Of a stretch of 64,000 bases of DNA, positions 19,513 through 28,565 are shown one piece after another. The DNA lies in contig NZ_VIWP01000007.1 in assembly GCF_007829835.1 (NCBI RefSeq), forward strand, positions 186,001 to 250,000. Direction: 5' to 3'. The first letter of the stretch is position 1. Every line of letters begins with the position of its first letter. A program made the position numbers and the translations under genes. Below the pieces are notes generated by a model. It searched no databases. It worked only from the letters and a program-made list of their open reading frames with translations, and was not told the DNA's origin. The DNA is from Neorhizobium alkalisoli (GTDB lineage: Bacteria; Pseudomonadota; Alphaproteobacteria; Rhizobiales; Rhizobiaceae).

Positions 19513-20583
19513 TCAGAGCAGAATGTCGGTGTAGAGCTCGGAAACATCCGGCTCCGGATCGGCCTGGGCGAAATCGGCACTATCCGAAACGATGTCGCGG
19601 ATGTCCTTGTCGATCGCCTTCAGCTCGTCCTCGGTGGCCCAGCCCTTTTCGAGCAGGCGCAGACGAACCTGTTCGATCGGATCGTGCTCGGAACGCATCT
19701 TCTGCACTTCGTCCTTGGAGCGATACTTCGCCGGGTCGGACATGGAGTGACCGCGGTAACGGTAGGTCAGCATTTCGAGGATGATCGGGCCCTTGCCGGA
19801 ACGGCAATGCTCGAGCGCCTCGTCGGCCGCAGCCTTGACGGCGCGGACATCCATGCCATCCACCTGGATGCCGGGAATGCCGAAGCCGGAACCACGCAGC
19901 GAATAGTTCGACTGCGCCGTTGCACGGGCGGTCGAGGTGCCCATGGCGTAACGGTTGTTCTCGACGATATAGATGATCGGCAGTTTCCAGAGAGCAGCCA
20001 TGTTGAAGCTCTCGTAGACCTGGCCCTGGTTGGCAGCGCCATCGCCGAAATATGCGACCGAAACAGAATCGTTGTTGCGGTAGGCATTGGCGAAGGCGAG
20101 ACCGGTGCCGAGCGATACCTGCGCACCGACGATGCCGTGACCGCCGTAAAAATGCTTCTCCTTGGAGAACATGTGCATCGAGCCGCCCTTGCCGCGCGAA
20201 TAACCGCCGCGACGGCCGGTCAGCTCGGCCATGACGCCGCGGGCGCTCATGCCGGTTGCCAGCATGTGACCGTGGTCACGATAGGCGGTGATGACCTGAT
20301 CACCTTCCTGCTGGGCCATCTGCATGCCGACAACGACAGCTTCCTGGCCGATATACAGGTGACAGAAACCACCGATAAAGCCCATGCCGTAAAGCTGGCC
20401 GGCCTTTTCTTCGAAACGGCGGATCAGAAGCATCTCACGATAAGCGTGAAGATCTTCGTCCTTGCCGAAGTCGGGCGTGTTCTTGCCCGTGAATTCCTTG
20501 GAAACGGCCTTGGAGCCGTTACGGTTTGCAGACTTTGCCGCTGTTTTGCGGCCGGATACAGACGCGGTCTTGGTCGGCGCCAT
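19513..20583 (-). CDS. pdhA: pyruvate dehydrogenase E1 alpha subunit
   Basis: 356 residues from the ATG at 20583, with GGGAGGG immediately upstream. After a basic, low-complexity N-terminus (TKTASVSGRKTAAKSANRN) come the E1-alpha motifs RRFEEKAGQLYGMG, GGFCHLYIGQEA and the thiamine-diphosphate-binding GDGAANQGQVYESFNMAALW..NN, then YRYRGHSMSDP with the regulatory-loop serines. First gene of the pdhA-pdhB-pdhC run, 18 bp before pdhB. Confidence 0.97.
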   Translation of the reverse strand: MAPTKTASVSGRKTAAKSANRNGSKAVSKEFTGKNTPDFGKDEDLHAYREMLLIRRFEEKAGQLYGMGFIGGFCHLYIGQEAVVVGMQMAQQEGDQVITAYRDHGHMLATGMSARGVMAELTGRRGGYSRGKGGSMHMFSKEKHFYGGHGIVGAQVSLGTGLAFANAYRNNDSVSVAYFGDGAANQGQVYESFNMAALWKLPIIYIVENNRYAMGTSTARATAQSNYSLRGSGFGIPGIQVDGMDVRAVKAAADEALEHCRSGKGPIILEMLTYRYRGHSMSDPAKYRSKDEVQKMRSEHDPIEQVRLRLLEKGWATEDELKAIDKDIRDIVSDSADFAQADPEPDVSELYTDILL

Positions 20584-20659
20584 CAATCCCTCCCTTTAGT
20601 GCTGCGCTTATGAGTTGGGGGCCACCATGTCAAAATGACGCACCCCGGCTTCGGCGCGT

Positions 20660-20688
20660 ACCATATGCAAGAAAGCACGCCCCAGCAA
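20660..20688 (-). promoter_or_regulatory. candidate sigma-70-type promoter of pdhA
   Basis: On the minus strand TTGCTG and TATGGT are separated by 17 bp, ending about 77 bp before the pdhA start. The fit to a housekeeping promoter is fair; no experiment supports it. Confidence 0.35.
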
Positions 20689-20769
20689 TGACATATTTGC
20701 ATGGCTCACATGTAAGTTAAGCCACTGATATAATTGATAAAATATGAAATTAACCGAATTCCGGTTAAC

Positions 20770-21087
20770 TTAGAAGTAGCTGTTGAAGATGGTAATCTCG
20801 TCCCGACGGGAGACATTCAGCTGATAACGGGCGATTTCGTCGAGCATGTCCTTTTCGAGCGAACCGTCGCTCATCAGCTGCACTTGGCGCTCCAGCGCCT
20901 CGCGCTTGGCGGAAAGCTTTGCAAGCTCGTCGGTCCGGGCCAGCCTCTGGCGCTCGAATTCCTCCGTGGCGATCAATCCAAGATCACCATGCACGCAATG
21001 ATAGCCAAAATAGGACACGAAGGCGATCGTGATGGCAGGAAGGATAAAACGACCGATTTTTCGTTCTTTATGGTGCTTGGTCCACAT
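20770..21087 (-). CDS. FtsB/DivIC-like septum formation initiator
   Basis: 105 residues. A basic cytosolic N-terminus (MWTKHHKERKIGR), a single membrane segment (FILPAITIAFVSYFGYHCVHG) and a coiled coil (EEFERQRLARTDELAKLSAKREALERQ) followed by the DMLDEIARYQLN conserved end match the FtsB family. FtsB forms a divisome subcomplex with FtsL and FtsQ. Its place between eno-region genes and the pdh operon is common for ftsB in proteobacteria, although here a bacteriophytochrome block separates it from eno. Confidence 0.85.
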   Translation of the reverse strand: MWTKHHKERKIGRFILPAITIAFVSYFGYHCVHGDLGLIATEEFERQRLARTDELAKLSAKREALERQVQLMSDGSLEKDMLDEIARYQLNVSRRDEITIFNSYF

Positions 21088-21410
21088 ACCTGCTCAACGC
21101 CCGACAACGCTTTACGGATCGGATTCGATCCGGAATGCCGTTCAGATTCGCAGAACTTGCTTAAGCAATCGTTGAGGATAGAGAGCAGCCTGCTTTCGAG
21201 GCGCTGCATCGGCCGGGTCTGCCGGTGCAGATAAGTGGGACGGCCAGCGTGGTCTCGCGGCAGCAACGTGACGTCAATCGGTCGCCCGAACCCGTTCTAA
21301 AGATAACGGCGGTCGCGCCCCGCCGCGCTTTTGGCAGACGGTGAGCAGTGTGTCCAACAGAAAGATCGAAAAGATGCCGGGCGAAACGCGATGATCGCCG
21401 GCGGCACCGT
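21088..21410. other. 323-bp stretch without a recognised gene
   Basis: Lies between the ftsB-like start and the end of the bacteriophytochrome gene. It holds the promoter region for the ftsB-like gene on the minus strand. I saw no gene, strong terminator or repeat in it; the open frames across it have no ribosome site or recognisable protein pattern. Confidence 0.5.
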
Positions 21411-23984
21411 TCAGCGGCGCAGGTTCTCTTCCGCGATCAACTCTTCCAGAATGCGGGCAATGCCTTCCAGCGTGTAAGGCTTTTGCACCACCGTCCTGTG
21501 CTGCTGGTGATCAGGAAGCATCGCCTGCTCGCCATAACCGGTTGCGAAGATGAACGGCGTGCCCATTTCCGCCAGGCGGTCGGCAACCGTAAAGCTTGTC
21601 TGGTCGCCAAGATTGATATCCAGCACCGCAAGCGTCGGCGGGTTGTTGTCGATGATTTCCAGCCCGCTCTCGACAGAAGATGCCGTCATCACCTCCGCTC
21701 CGAGCCGCGTCAGGATATCTTCCGCGTCCAGCGCGATGATCAGACTGTCCTCGACCAGAAGCACACGATGGCCGGCAAGAAATTCCTTTTCCACCTTCTT
21801 CGTCGGATGGGACGGAGAATGCCGAGGCTGCCTCAGCCGGGCCGGCGGCTGCGGTCCGGCCGTTTCCGACACATGGCGAGCCGGGATCTGGAATCTTGCC
21901 CTGACGCCCGAGGGCGCATAGTCGATGGTCGCCTGGCCGCCCAGATCGTAAGGAACCGATCGGCCGATAATGGTCGTTCCAAAGCCCTTGCGGCTTGGCG
22001 GTACGACCGGTGGCCCGCCCCGCTCCTGCCATTCGAAAACCAGCCCGCCGTCTTCCGCACGCGACCACGAAATATCGACATGGCCACCACTGGACAGGCT
22101 GCCATACTTGGTCGAATTCGTGACCAGTTCGTGCACGACAAGCGCCATGGTGGAATAGGCCTGCGGATTGAGCAGGACCGGCTCGCCAGACACATGGATG
22201 CCGCGGTTCTCCTCGCCAAGAAAGGCGCGTGCTTCGGCATCGATCAGCGCGCCGATCGGCGCCGGGCCCCAATGATCGTCGGTAATCTGGTTATGCGCCC
22301 GCGCCAACGCGTGGATACGCCCGTCGACCAGATCCACAAAATCCTCGATCTTGTCGGAGGACGGCTTGGCCTGACGGATCAGGCCGCGGATCACGCCGAG
22401 AATATTGCGAACCCGATGGTTCAGCTCGGCGATCAGGACTTCCTGTTTGCGATTGGCAGCGTCACGCTGGGCACTCGCCTCGCCTGCAAGCCGCAGGACG
22501 ACTTCGATCAGCGTTGCACGCAATGTTTCCGCCACGCGCTTTTCGGGTGCTGAGAACGGCTTGCTGTGCCCCTGTACGAGCTGCTGCCATTCGGCAAAAC
22601 TTTCACGCGGGGTCAGGCGCGGGCCATTCGGGCCATATTCGACCGGCTTGTGGGGATCGCCGGCCCAGCGCACCGAGCGAACCAGTTCCCGGCGAAACAG
22701 GATGACATAGTCGCGCGGGGAACGGGAAATCGGGATGGCAAGCATGCCGGCCGCGCTTTCCGTATAGTCCTTCGCTTCGGGCACCAATGAGGCGATTTCA
22801 TCTGTCGCGAAGACGCGGGTTGCGGCTGCGGTGTTCAGAGCCCGGACGATGCGGGCGAACTGTTCGGTGGATGGCGTGATGCCCCAGAAGGCGTAATTGC
22901 CGTTGATCCAGACACCGACGCCCTCCGCCGGGATGACATCGGTCAGGACGCCGGCAAGCCATTCGGGATCGTTGAGCAGCATTTCATTGGTCGCGACGGC
23001 GCCCAGAAGCTGGTCGGAAATGTCCCTCGCCCGCCGCTCGTAATCCATGACCTCCTTGCGCTCGCGGCTCTCCAGCCGCAGCGAGTACATTTGCGAAAAG
23101 AGCTCGCAGACAGAGCGGATTTCGAAGCTCGGCGACTTGGCCGAATAGTGATGACAGGCAAACAGGCCCCAGAGTTCGCCGTCAACGATGATCGAAATCG
23201 ACATGGAGGCGCGCACGCCCATGTTTTTCAGATATTCGATATGGATCGGCGAGACCGACCGCAGGATCGAATAGGAGAGATCGAGCAGCTGCCCCTTCTC
23301 GTCGCGCTGCGGCAGGATGGCGACCGGTACGGCATCGACATCGGAAATCACCCGCAGCAGGTTGCGCTTGTAGAGTTCGCGCGCCTGGACCGGAATATCG
23401 CTTGCCGGGTAATGAAGCCCCTTGAAAGAGCCGATACCGGGCTTGCAGGTTTCAGCGACCACCTCGCCCGATCCGTCTTCCGCAAAACGATAGACCATGA
23501 CGCGATCGAAACCGGTCAGCGCCCTCACCTGCCGCGCGCCTTCGGTATAAAAGGCGGAGGCTTCTCCCATGACATCAAGCCTGGAGATCATCGAGCGCAC
23601 CATGCTCGTCGCATCACCGTGCCTCGCGGCCGAGGGCTGGGCTTCGATAACGATCTGTCCGCTCGAAATGTGGATCGCGATATCGAATGGCTGGCCGCGA
23701 GGGGTCAGCGGCGTATCAAAAACCTTGTCGACGGCATTCGCACCACGGAGTGTGGCGAGCCGGTTTCGCAGGCTATGGATGGTTTCCGGCAGAAAAATTT
23801 CGGAAAGCGGGCGGCCCACGAGGTCGCCATCGTCCACCTTGATGAACTCGGCGATATTGGCCGATGCCCGCGCAATGATCCAATCAAGAGTGAGCGAAAG
23901 CAGAAAGCCGATTGGCTGGATGGCACCGAGCAAATGGATCGGCTCGCGATCACAATTGGTAAGATCAACAGTGGGACGGTTCAT
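21411..23984 (-). CDS. bacteriophytochrome HWE histidine kinase fused to a receiver domain
   Basis: 857 residues. PAS domain with the biliverdin-attachment cysteine Cys11 in DLTNCDREPIH, GAF domain with PASDIP (193-198), PHY domain with the tongue motif PRESF (459-463), then a HWE-family kinase: His523 in ELNHRVRNILG, His619 in the N-box HELVTNSTKYG and W652/E654 in EWQERGG. A C-terminal receiver (VLLVEDSLIIALDAEDIL) carries Asp789. This order matches the Agp2/BphP2 type of Agrobacterium. The usual IQPHG/IQPFG motif reads IQPIG (22-26). No heme oxygenase is adjacent, so biliverdin must come from elsewhere. Confidence 0.93.
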   Translation of the reverse strand: MNRPTVDLTNCDREPIHLLGAIQPIGFLLSLTLDWIIARASANIAEFIKVDDGDLVGRPLSEIFLPETIHSLRNRLATLRGANAVDKVFDTPLTPRGQPFDIAIHISSGQIVIEAQPSAARHGDATSMVRSMISRLDVMGEASAFYTEGARQVRALTGFDRVMVYRFAEDGSGEVVAETCKPGIGSFKGLHYPASDIPVQARELYKRNLLRVISDVDAVPVAILPQRDEKGQLLDLSYSILRSVSPIHIEYLKNMGVRASMSISIIVDGELWGLFACHHYSAKSPSFEIRSVCELFSQMYSLRLESRERKEVMDYERRARDISDQLLGAVATNEMLLNDPEWLAGVLTDVIPAEGVGVWINGNYAFWGITPSTEQFARIVRALNTAAATRVFATDEIASLVPEAKDYTESAAGMLAIPISRSPRDYVILFRRELVRSVRWAGDPHKPVEYGPNGPRLTPRESFAEWQQLVQGHSKPFSAPEKRVAETLRATLIEVVLRLAGEASAQRDAANRKQEVLIAELNHRVRNILGVIRGLIRQAKPSSDKIEDFVDLVDGRIHALARAHNQITDDHWGPAPIGALIDAEARAFLGEENRGIHVSGEPVLLNPQAYSTMALVVHELVTNSTKYGSLSSGGHVDISWSRAEDGGLVFEWQERGGPPVVPPSRKGFGTTIIGRSVPYDLGGQATIDYAPSGVRARFQIPARHVSETAGPQPPARLRQPRHSPSHPTKKVEKEFLAGHRVLLVEDSLIIALDAEDILTRLGAEVMTASSVESGLEIIDNNPPTLAVLDINLGDQTSFTVADRLAEMGTPFIFATGYGEQAMLPDHQQHRTVVQKPYTLEGIARILEELIAEENLRR

Positions 23985-24290
23985 GGAGCTTCTGGTATTC
24001 CGAGCAAATGCTGTGACGATGAGTGACCTGGAAACTTAGGGGAGAAGCTCTGTTTTCTTCGTCCGCAGAAGCGCCTGCGACACTAAATATGCCCCAAGGC
24101 TTATAAATCCATACTCACCTACCTCATTTTTGAGTTTCAGTGCCGGATCATCGGTTATCACTACCGCAGCGCTATGGCAGAGGGCCTGCAACCAGCGAAG
24201 CCCCCTCGGCGGCATTGTCTGAAACAAAAAGCCGCCAGCCCCATCGGGGCGAGCGGCTTCAATCTTCGCGACAAATGAGAATCTTCGACC
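23985..24290. other. 306-bp region between the phytochrome and sugar dehydrogenase genes
   Basis: It holds the upstream region of the bacteriophytochrome gene and, at 24226-24257, a terminator for the sugar dehydrogenase gene. A 59-63-residue frame (24036-24227, minus) exists but lacks a ribosome site and overlaps that terminator, so it is not called as a gene. Confidence 0.5.
24226..24257 (-). terminator. rho-independent terminator of the sugar dehydrogenase gene
   Basis: Stem GCCGC-GCCCC with GGGGC-GCGGC (24231-24257), a CA/GA internal mismatch and a 3-nt loop, followed on the minus strand by TTTTT. It lies 33 bp past the stop of the gene at 24291. Confidence 0.75.
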
Positions 24291-25592
24291 TCAGGCGCCG
24301 GTAACACGCCAGATGATATCACCCACGTCATCGGCCATCAGCACCGCGCCATCGGCGGCAAGCGCCACGCCGACCGGGCGACCATAAGAGTGCTTTTCGT
24401 CCGGCGACAGAAAATCGGTCAGGATTTCGCGCGGCATGCCGACGGGCTTGCCCTTTTCGAAAGCGACGAAGGCCAGCTTGTAGCCGGACAGCTTCGAGCG
24501 GTTCCAGGAACCGTGCTGGCCGATCGCCATGCCGGCCGAGAAGCCTGGCAGCGTGCCTTCCGGCAGCCAGCAGAGGCCGAGCGAGGCAGTGTGTCCGCCA
24601 AGCGCATAATCGGGCTGCAGCGCCGAGGCGACCTTGGCGGCATCCTGCGGCACGCGGTCATCCACGACGCGGTCCCAGTAGCAAAACGGCCAGCCGTAAA
24701 AGCCGCCATCGCGCACCGAGGTCAGATAGTCAGGCGGCGTTTCGTCGCCGAGACCGTCACGCTCGTTGACGACCGTCCAGAGCATGCCGCCCTCGGGTTC
24801 CCAGGCCATGCCGACCGGATTGCGCAGGCCGCCGGCAAAGATGCGCGACTGGCCGGAGGCAATGTCGTATTCAAAGATGCAGGCGCGGTTTTCTTCCGCC
24901 GCCATGCCGGCGTCACCGATATTGCTGAGCGAACCGACAGCGACGTAAATTTTCGTGCCGTCCTTGCTGGCGATCAGATTGCGCGTCCAGTGACCGCCGG
25001 GGATCAGATCCATCAGCTTCTTGCCCGTCACGCTGATTTTCGTGGCGCCCGTCTCATAAGGATAGGCGAGAAGCGCGTCGCTGGCGCCGACATAAAGCGT
25101 GTCGCCAACCAAAACCATGCCGAAAGGCTGGCGGACGTTTTCGATCAGCGGGAAGCTCTGCTCGGCGACACCGTCGCCATCGGCATCGCGCAGCAGCGTC
25201 ACGCGGTTGGCGCTGATGCCGGCGGCACCGGCGCGCTGCATCGTGGCATGCATGGCATGTTCGAACAGGCCGTTCGGCTTTTCCCGTTCACTCGTGGATT
25301 CGGCCACCAGCACGTCGCCATTCGGCAGGACATACATGTTGCGCGGATGCAGGAGGTTTTTCGCGAAGGCATTGACCTTGAGGCCGGCGGCAGCCGTCGG
25401 CTTGTGATTGCCTTCCCAGCCCTTGGCCGTCGGCATTTTCAACGTCGGGATCTTGCCCTGGGCCTTGGCTTCCGGAATGACCGGCGCCGTGCCGTAGACC
25501 GGCTTGCGCGCGCCATCCCCGGAATGGCGAAGGGCAACGGCAGCGCCGCCGACGAGAGCAACAAAACGGGCGAAGAGAGATGGCTCGACCAT
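24291..25592 (-). CDS. PQQ-type sugar (sorbosone/glucose) dehydrogenase-like beta-propeller protein
   Basis: About 433 residues from the ATG at 25592; an earlier codon at 25670 would add a poorly conserved extension. A short hydrophobic N-terminus (FARFVALVGGAAVAL) may act as signal or anchor. The propeller repeats LHPRNMYVLPNGDVLVAEST, QPFGMVLVGDTLYVGASD, GGLRNPVGMAWEPE..WTVVNERDGLGDE, GWPFCYWD and GRPVGVALAADGAVLMADDVGDIIWRV fit the L-sorbosone/GDH-B group. Such enzymes oxidise sugars in the periplasm with PQQ. No PQQ synthesis genes are in the window, so the cofactor and substrate are inferred. It has its own terminator. Confidence 0.82.
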   Translation of the reverse strand: MVEPSLFARFVALVGGAAVALRHSGDGARKPVYGTAPVIPEAKAQGKIPTLKMPTAKGWEGNHKPTAAAGLKVNAFAKNLLHPRNMYVLPNGDVLVAESTSEREKPNGLFEHAMHATMQRAGAAGISANRVTLLRDADGDGVAEQSFPLIENVRQPFGMVLVGDTLYVGASDALLAYPYETGATKISVTGKKLMDLIPGGHWTRNLIASKDGTKIYVAVGSLSNIGDAGMAAEENRACIFEYDIASGQSRIFAGGLRNPVGMAWEPEGGMLWTVVNERDGLGDETPPDYLTSVRDGGFYGWPFCYWDRVVDDRVPQDAAKVASALQPDYALGGHTASLGLCWLPEGTLPGFSAGMAIGQHGSWNRSKLSGYKLAFVAFEKGKPVGMPREILTDFLSPDEKHSYGRPVGVALAADGAVLMADDVGDIIWRVTGA

Positions 25593-25786
25593 GGGGCGCC
25601 TCAAGCAATGAGAAAGATGGAAGGAGCCGGACGCTAATGTTTTTGCGCAGTCAGCACTAGAGGGCGGCACGAAAAATCAGCGCAAGATCGTGGTATCGCG
25701 CCGAAGATCGAAAACCGGCTCAGCCATCTCTGTTCAAGCCATCCCGCGGCAACCCAAGGCGGACATATCCGGACCGCCCGAAAGCC

Positions 25787-26020
25787 TTACGTCACGGAAA
25801 ATTTCACCGTTACGCCGCGCTGGCGAAAATACGCCTGCATCAGCTTTCTGCCGGAACGATTGTTCTGCACCAGCTTCGCCGGATCGAACACCGCCTCTTT
25901 CAGGCCCTCGCGCGTCAACGCTGCCTTGAGGGTGGCGATATGCAGATCGATATCGGCATTGTCGGCATTGAGCGATTCATAAATGCGGTTCGTTGCGTCT
26001 GCTACGGTCGGTTCGCTCAC
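25787..26020 (-). CDS. small protein of unknown function
   Basis: 77 residues with a GTG start at 26020, preceded by AGGAG at the proper spacing. It begins MSEPTVADATNRIYESL and ends RSGRKLMQAYFRQRGVTVKF; soluble, mixed charge, no membrane segment. Coding quality and the ribosome site support it as real. The RKLMQAYFRQRGVTV end looks conserved-like, but I cannot name a family. It lies between eno and the sugar dehydrogenase gene on the same strand. Confidence 0.65.
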   Translation of the reverse strand: MSEPTVADATNRIYESLNADNADIDLHIATLKAALTREGLKEAVFDPAKLVQNNRSGRKLMQAYFRQRGVTVKFSVT

Positions 26021-26203
26021 GGATAAACTCCTGTTGTCGGCCGGCTCGTGCCTGGCCCAATTTTCGGCGTGACCCTATCGTCGCTAAACATGCGCGCGTC
26101 AATGGCGAACACGGGATGGCAAGATTGCCTGCGCGTTGTCGAGAGCAGCGATCAGAGGCAGGATCCGCTTCGTGCCAAAGGATATCGCCGCGAAAGATCA
26201 TAC

Positions 26204-26233
26204 GAAAAAGGCCCGCGCCAAAAGCGCGGGCCT
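26204..26233 (-). terminator. rho-independent terminator of eno
   Basis: Perfect 9-bp stem GGCCCGCGC (26210-26218) with GCGCGGGCC (26224-26232), followed on the minus strand by TTTTT. It lies 25 bp past the eno stop. Confidence 0.85.
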
Positions 26234-26257
26234 CTTGATCAAATGGCCTGAAAAAGA

Positions 26258-27532
26258 TCAGCCCTTGAGGATGCTGCGGCCGGCGTAAGCAGCCTGCGGA
26301 CCGAGCATTTCCTCGATACGGATCAGCTGGTTGTACTTGGCCATACGGTCGGAGCGCGACAGCGAGCCGGTCTTGATCTGACCGCAGTTGGTGGCAACCG
26401 CGAGATCGGCAATCGTCGAATCTTCGGTTTCGCCCGAGCGGTGCGACATGACGGCGGTGTAAGCTGCCTTGTGGGCGGTCTCGACTGCGTCGAGCGTTTC
26501 CGTCAGCGAGCCGATCTGGTTGACCTTGACGAGGATGGAGTTGGCAACGCCCATCTTGATGCCGTCGCGCAGGCGCGAAGAATTGGTGACGAACAGATCG
26601 TCGCCAACCAGCTGCACCTTGGAGCCGATCTTGTCGGTCAAGGACTTCCAGCCGGCCCAGTCGTCTTCCGCCATGCCGTCCTCAATCGAAATGATCGGGT
26701 ACTTGGCAGCGAGTTCCGCCAGGTATTCGGCCATGGCTTCCGGCTCCAGCGTGCGGCCTTCGCCTTCCATGACGTATTTGCCGTCCTTGAAGAATTCGGT
26801 CGAGGCGCAGTCGAGGCCGAGGAAGACGTCGCCGCCCGGCGTGTAGCCGGCCTTTTCGATCGACTTCATGATGAAATCGAGGGCTTCCGGGGCGCTCTTC
26901 AGGTTCGGAGCAAAACCGCCTTCGTCACCGACATTGGTGTTGTGACCGCCGGCATGCAGTTCCTTCTTCAGCGTGTGGAAGATTTCGGAACCGATGCGGA
27001 CGGCGTCGCGCAGGGTTTCTGCGCCGACCGGCAGGATCATGAATTCCTGGAAGTCGATCGGATTGTCGGCATGGGCGCCACCGTTGATGATGTTCATCAT
27101 CGGAACCGGCAGGATGTGTGCGCCGGCGCCGCCGACGTAACGGTAGAGCGGCAGGCCAGCCGAATCGGCGGCAGCCTTGGCGACGGCGAGCGAAACGCCG
27201 AGGATGGCGTTGGCGCCGAGACGCGACTTGTTCGGCGTGCCGTCGAGCGCGATCATGGTCTTGTCGATATGGATCTGGCTTTCGGCGTCAAAACCGCCGA
27301 TCGCGTCAAAGATCTCGGTGTTGACGGCTTCGACGGCCTTTTCGACACCCTTGCCGAGGTAACGCTTGCCGCCATCGCGGAGCTCAACCGCCTCATGCGC
27401 ACCGGTGGAGGCGCCCGACGGAACGGCGGCACGGCCCATCGAGCCGTCTTCGAGATAAACGTCGACTTCGACGGTCGGATTGCCGCGGCTGTCGAGAATT
27501 TCTCGTGCGATGATGTCGGTAATGGCGGTCAT
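26258..27532 (-). CDS. eno: enolase
   Basis: 424 residues. ILDSRGNPTVEVDVYLEDG, SGASTGAHEA, GANAILGVSLA, the metal-binding SIEDGMAEDDW and GDDLFVTN, and MSHRSGETEDSTIADLAV with the C-terminal SRSDRMAKYNQLIRIEE all match enolase. It converts 2-phosphoglycerate to phosphoenolpyruvate in glycolysis. PEP is also a substrate of the nearby KdsA. It has its own terminator. Confidence 0.98.
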   Translation of the reverse strand: MTAITDIIAREILDSRGNPTVEVDVYLEDGSMGRAAVPSGASTGAHEAVELRDGGKRYLGKGVEKAVEAVNTEIFDAIGGFDAESQIHIDKTMIALDGTPNKSRLGANAILGVSLAVAKAAADSAGLPLYRYVGGAGAHILPVPMMNIINGGAHADNPIDFQEFMILPVGAETLRDAVRIGSEIFHTLKKELHAGGHNTNVGDEGGFAPNLKSAPEALDFIMKSIEKAGYTPGGDVFLGLDCASTEFFKDGKYVMEGEGRTLEPEAMAEYLAELAAKYPIISIEDGMAEDDWAGWKSLTDKIGSKVQLVGDDLFVTNSSRLRDGIKMGVANSILVKVNQIGSLTETLDAVETAHKAAYTAVMSHRSGETEDSTIADLAVATNCGQIKTGSLSRSDRMAKYNQLIRIEEMLGPQAAYAGRSILKG

Positions 27533-27701
27533 AGCGCTCCTCGCTTGGTTATGGTCGATCGAAATTCAATCGATTTAAAGTCTCATAATCGAATGCGAAC
27601 GAATGGCAAGGCGAATCCTCTGTCGCTTCGTTCGCCGATCCCGCAAACATGATAGCCGCCTAACGCAGAAACGTGTCAGTCGTTTGAACGGCTATGCAAA
27701 T

Positions 27702-28547
27702 TCAGCCTTTTGCAACGGCGTCGAGCGCCATCAGCTTTTCGAGCAAGGCCGGCATATCCTCCAGTCGCACCATGTTCGGGCCATCCGACGGGGCATTGTC
27801 CGGGTCCTGATGGGTTTCCACGAACAGACCGGCCACACCAACCGCGACGGCTGCGCGGGCCAGAACCGGCACCATCGTGCGGTCACCACCGCTCGAACCG
27901 CCCTGCCCGCCCGGCTGCTGCACGGAATGGGTGGCGTCGAAAATGACCGGCGAACCGAAGGAAGCCATGATCGGCAGCGAGCGCATGTCGGAGACGAGCG
28001 TGTTGTAACCGAAAGACGCGCCACGCTCGCAGAGCATGACGTTCGGATTGCCGCTTTCGGTGAACTTTGCCTGGACGTTCTTCATGTCCCAAGGCGCCAG
28101 GAACTGGCCCTTCTTGACGTTGATCGCACGGCCGGTTTTGGCCGCGGCAACGAGAAGGTCGGTCTGGCGCGACAGGAAAGCCGGAATCTGCAGGATATCG
28201 ACGGTTTCGGCGACGATGCCGCACTGTTCTTCCGTGTGGATGTCGGTGAGAACCGGGAAGCCGTATTCCTTCTTCAGGTCGACGAAAACCTCCATGGCGG
28301 TTTCGAGACCGATGCCGCGCTTGCCGGCGATCGAGGTGCGGTTCGCCTTGTCGAAGGACGACTTGTAGACGAGACCGATCCCAAGCTTCTTGCAGAGTTC
28401 GACAAGCGTGCCGGCCATCATGAAGGCGTGGTCACGGCTTTCCATCTGGCAGGGGCCAGCGATCAGCGAGAGCTTTTTCGTGTTCGAGAAAGTGACCTTC
28501 GCCTCCCCCTCGCCAACGGTTACTTCAGGATTGGGAGAGACTGCCAT
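27702..28547 (-). CDS. kdsA: KDO-8-phosphate synthase
   Basis: 281 residues from the ATG at 28547, which has GAGGAAG seven bases upstream; the TTG two codons earlier is less likely. LIAGPCQMESRDHA, KSSFDKANRTS, TDIHTEEQCG, LAPWDMKNV and FDATHSVQQPGG match KdsA. It condenses arabinose-5-phosphate with PEP to make KDO-8-phosphate for the lipopolysaccharide core. The VOC gene lies just upstream (18 bp), so the two may form one transcript. Confidence 0.97.
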   Translation of the reverse strand: MAVSPNPEVTVGEGEAKVTFSNTKKLSLIAGPCQMESRDHAFMMAGTLVELCKKLGIGLVYKSSFDKANRTSIAGKRGIGLETAMEVFVDLKKEYGFPVLTDIHTEEQCGIVAETVDILQIPAFLSRQTDLLVAAAKTGRAINVKKGQFLAPWDMKNVQAKFTESGNPNVMLCERGASFGYNTLVSDMRSLPIMASFGSPVIFDATHSVQQPGGQGGSSGGDRTMVPVLARAAVAVGVAGLFVETHQDPDNAPSDGPNMVRLEDMPALLEKLMALDAVAKG

Positions 28548-28565
28548 TTTCAAACTTCCTCGTCG

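Noticed and set aside
24036..24227. Possible 59-63-residue minus-strand gene
   Set aside because: No ribosome site before the ATG or TTG, its start lies next to the terminator of the preceding gene, and the sequence matches no family I know.
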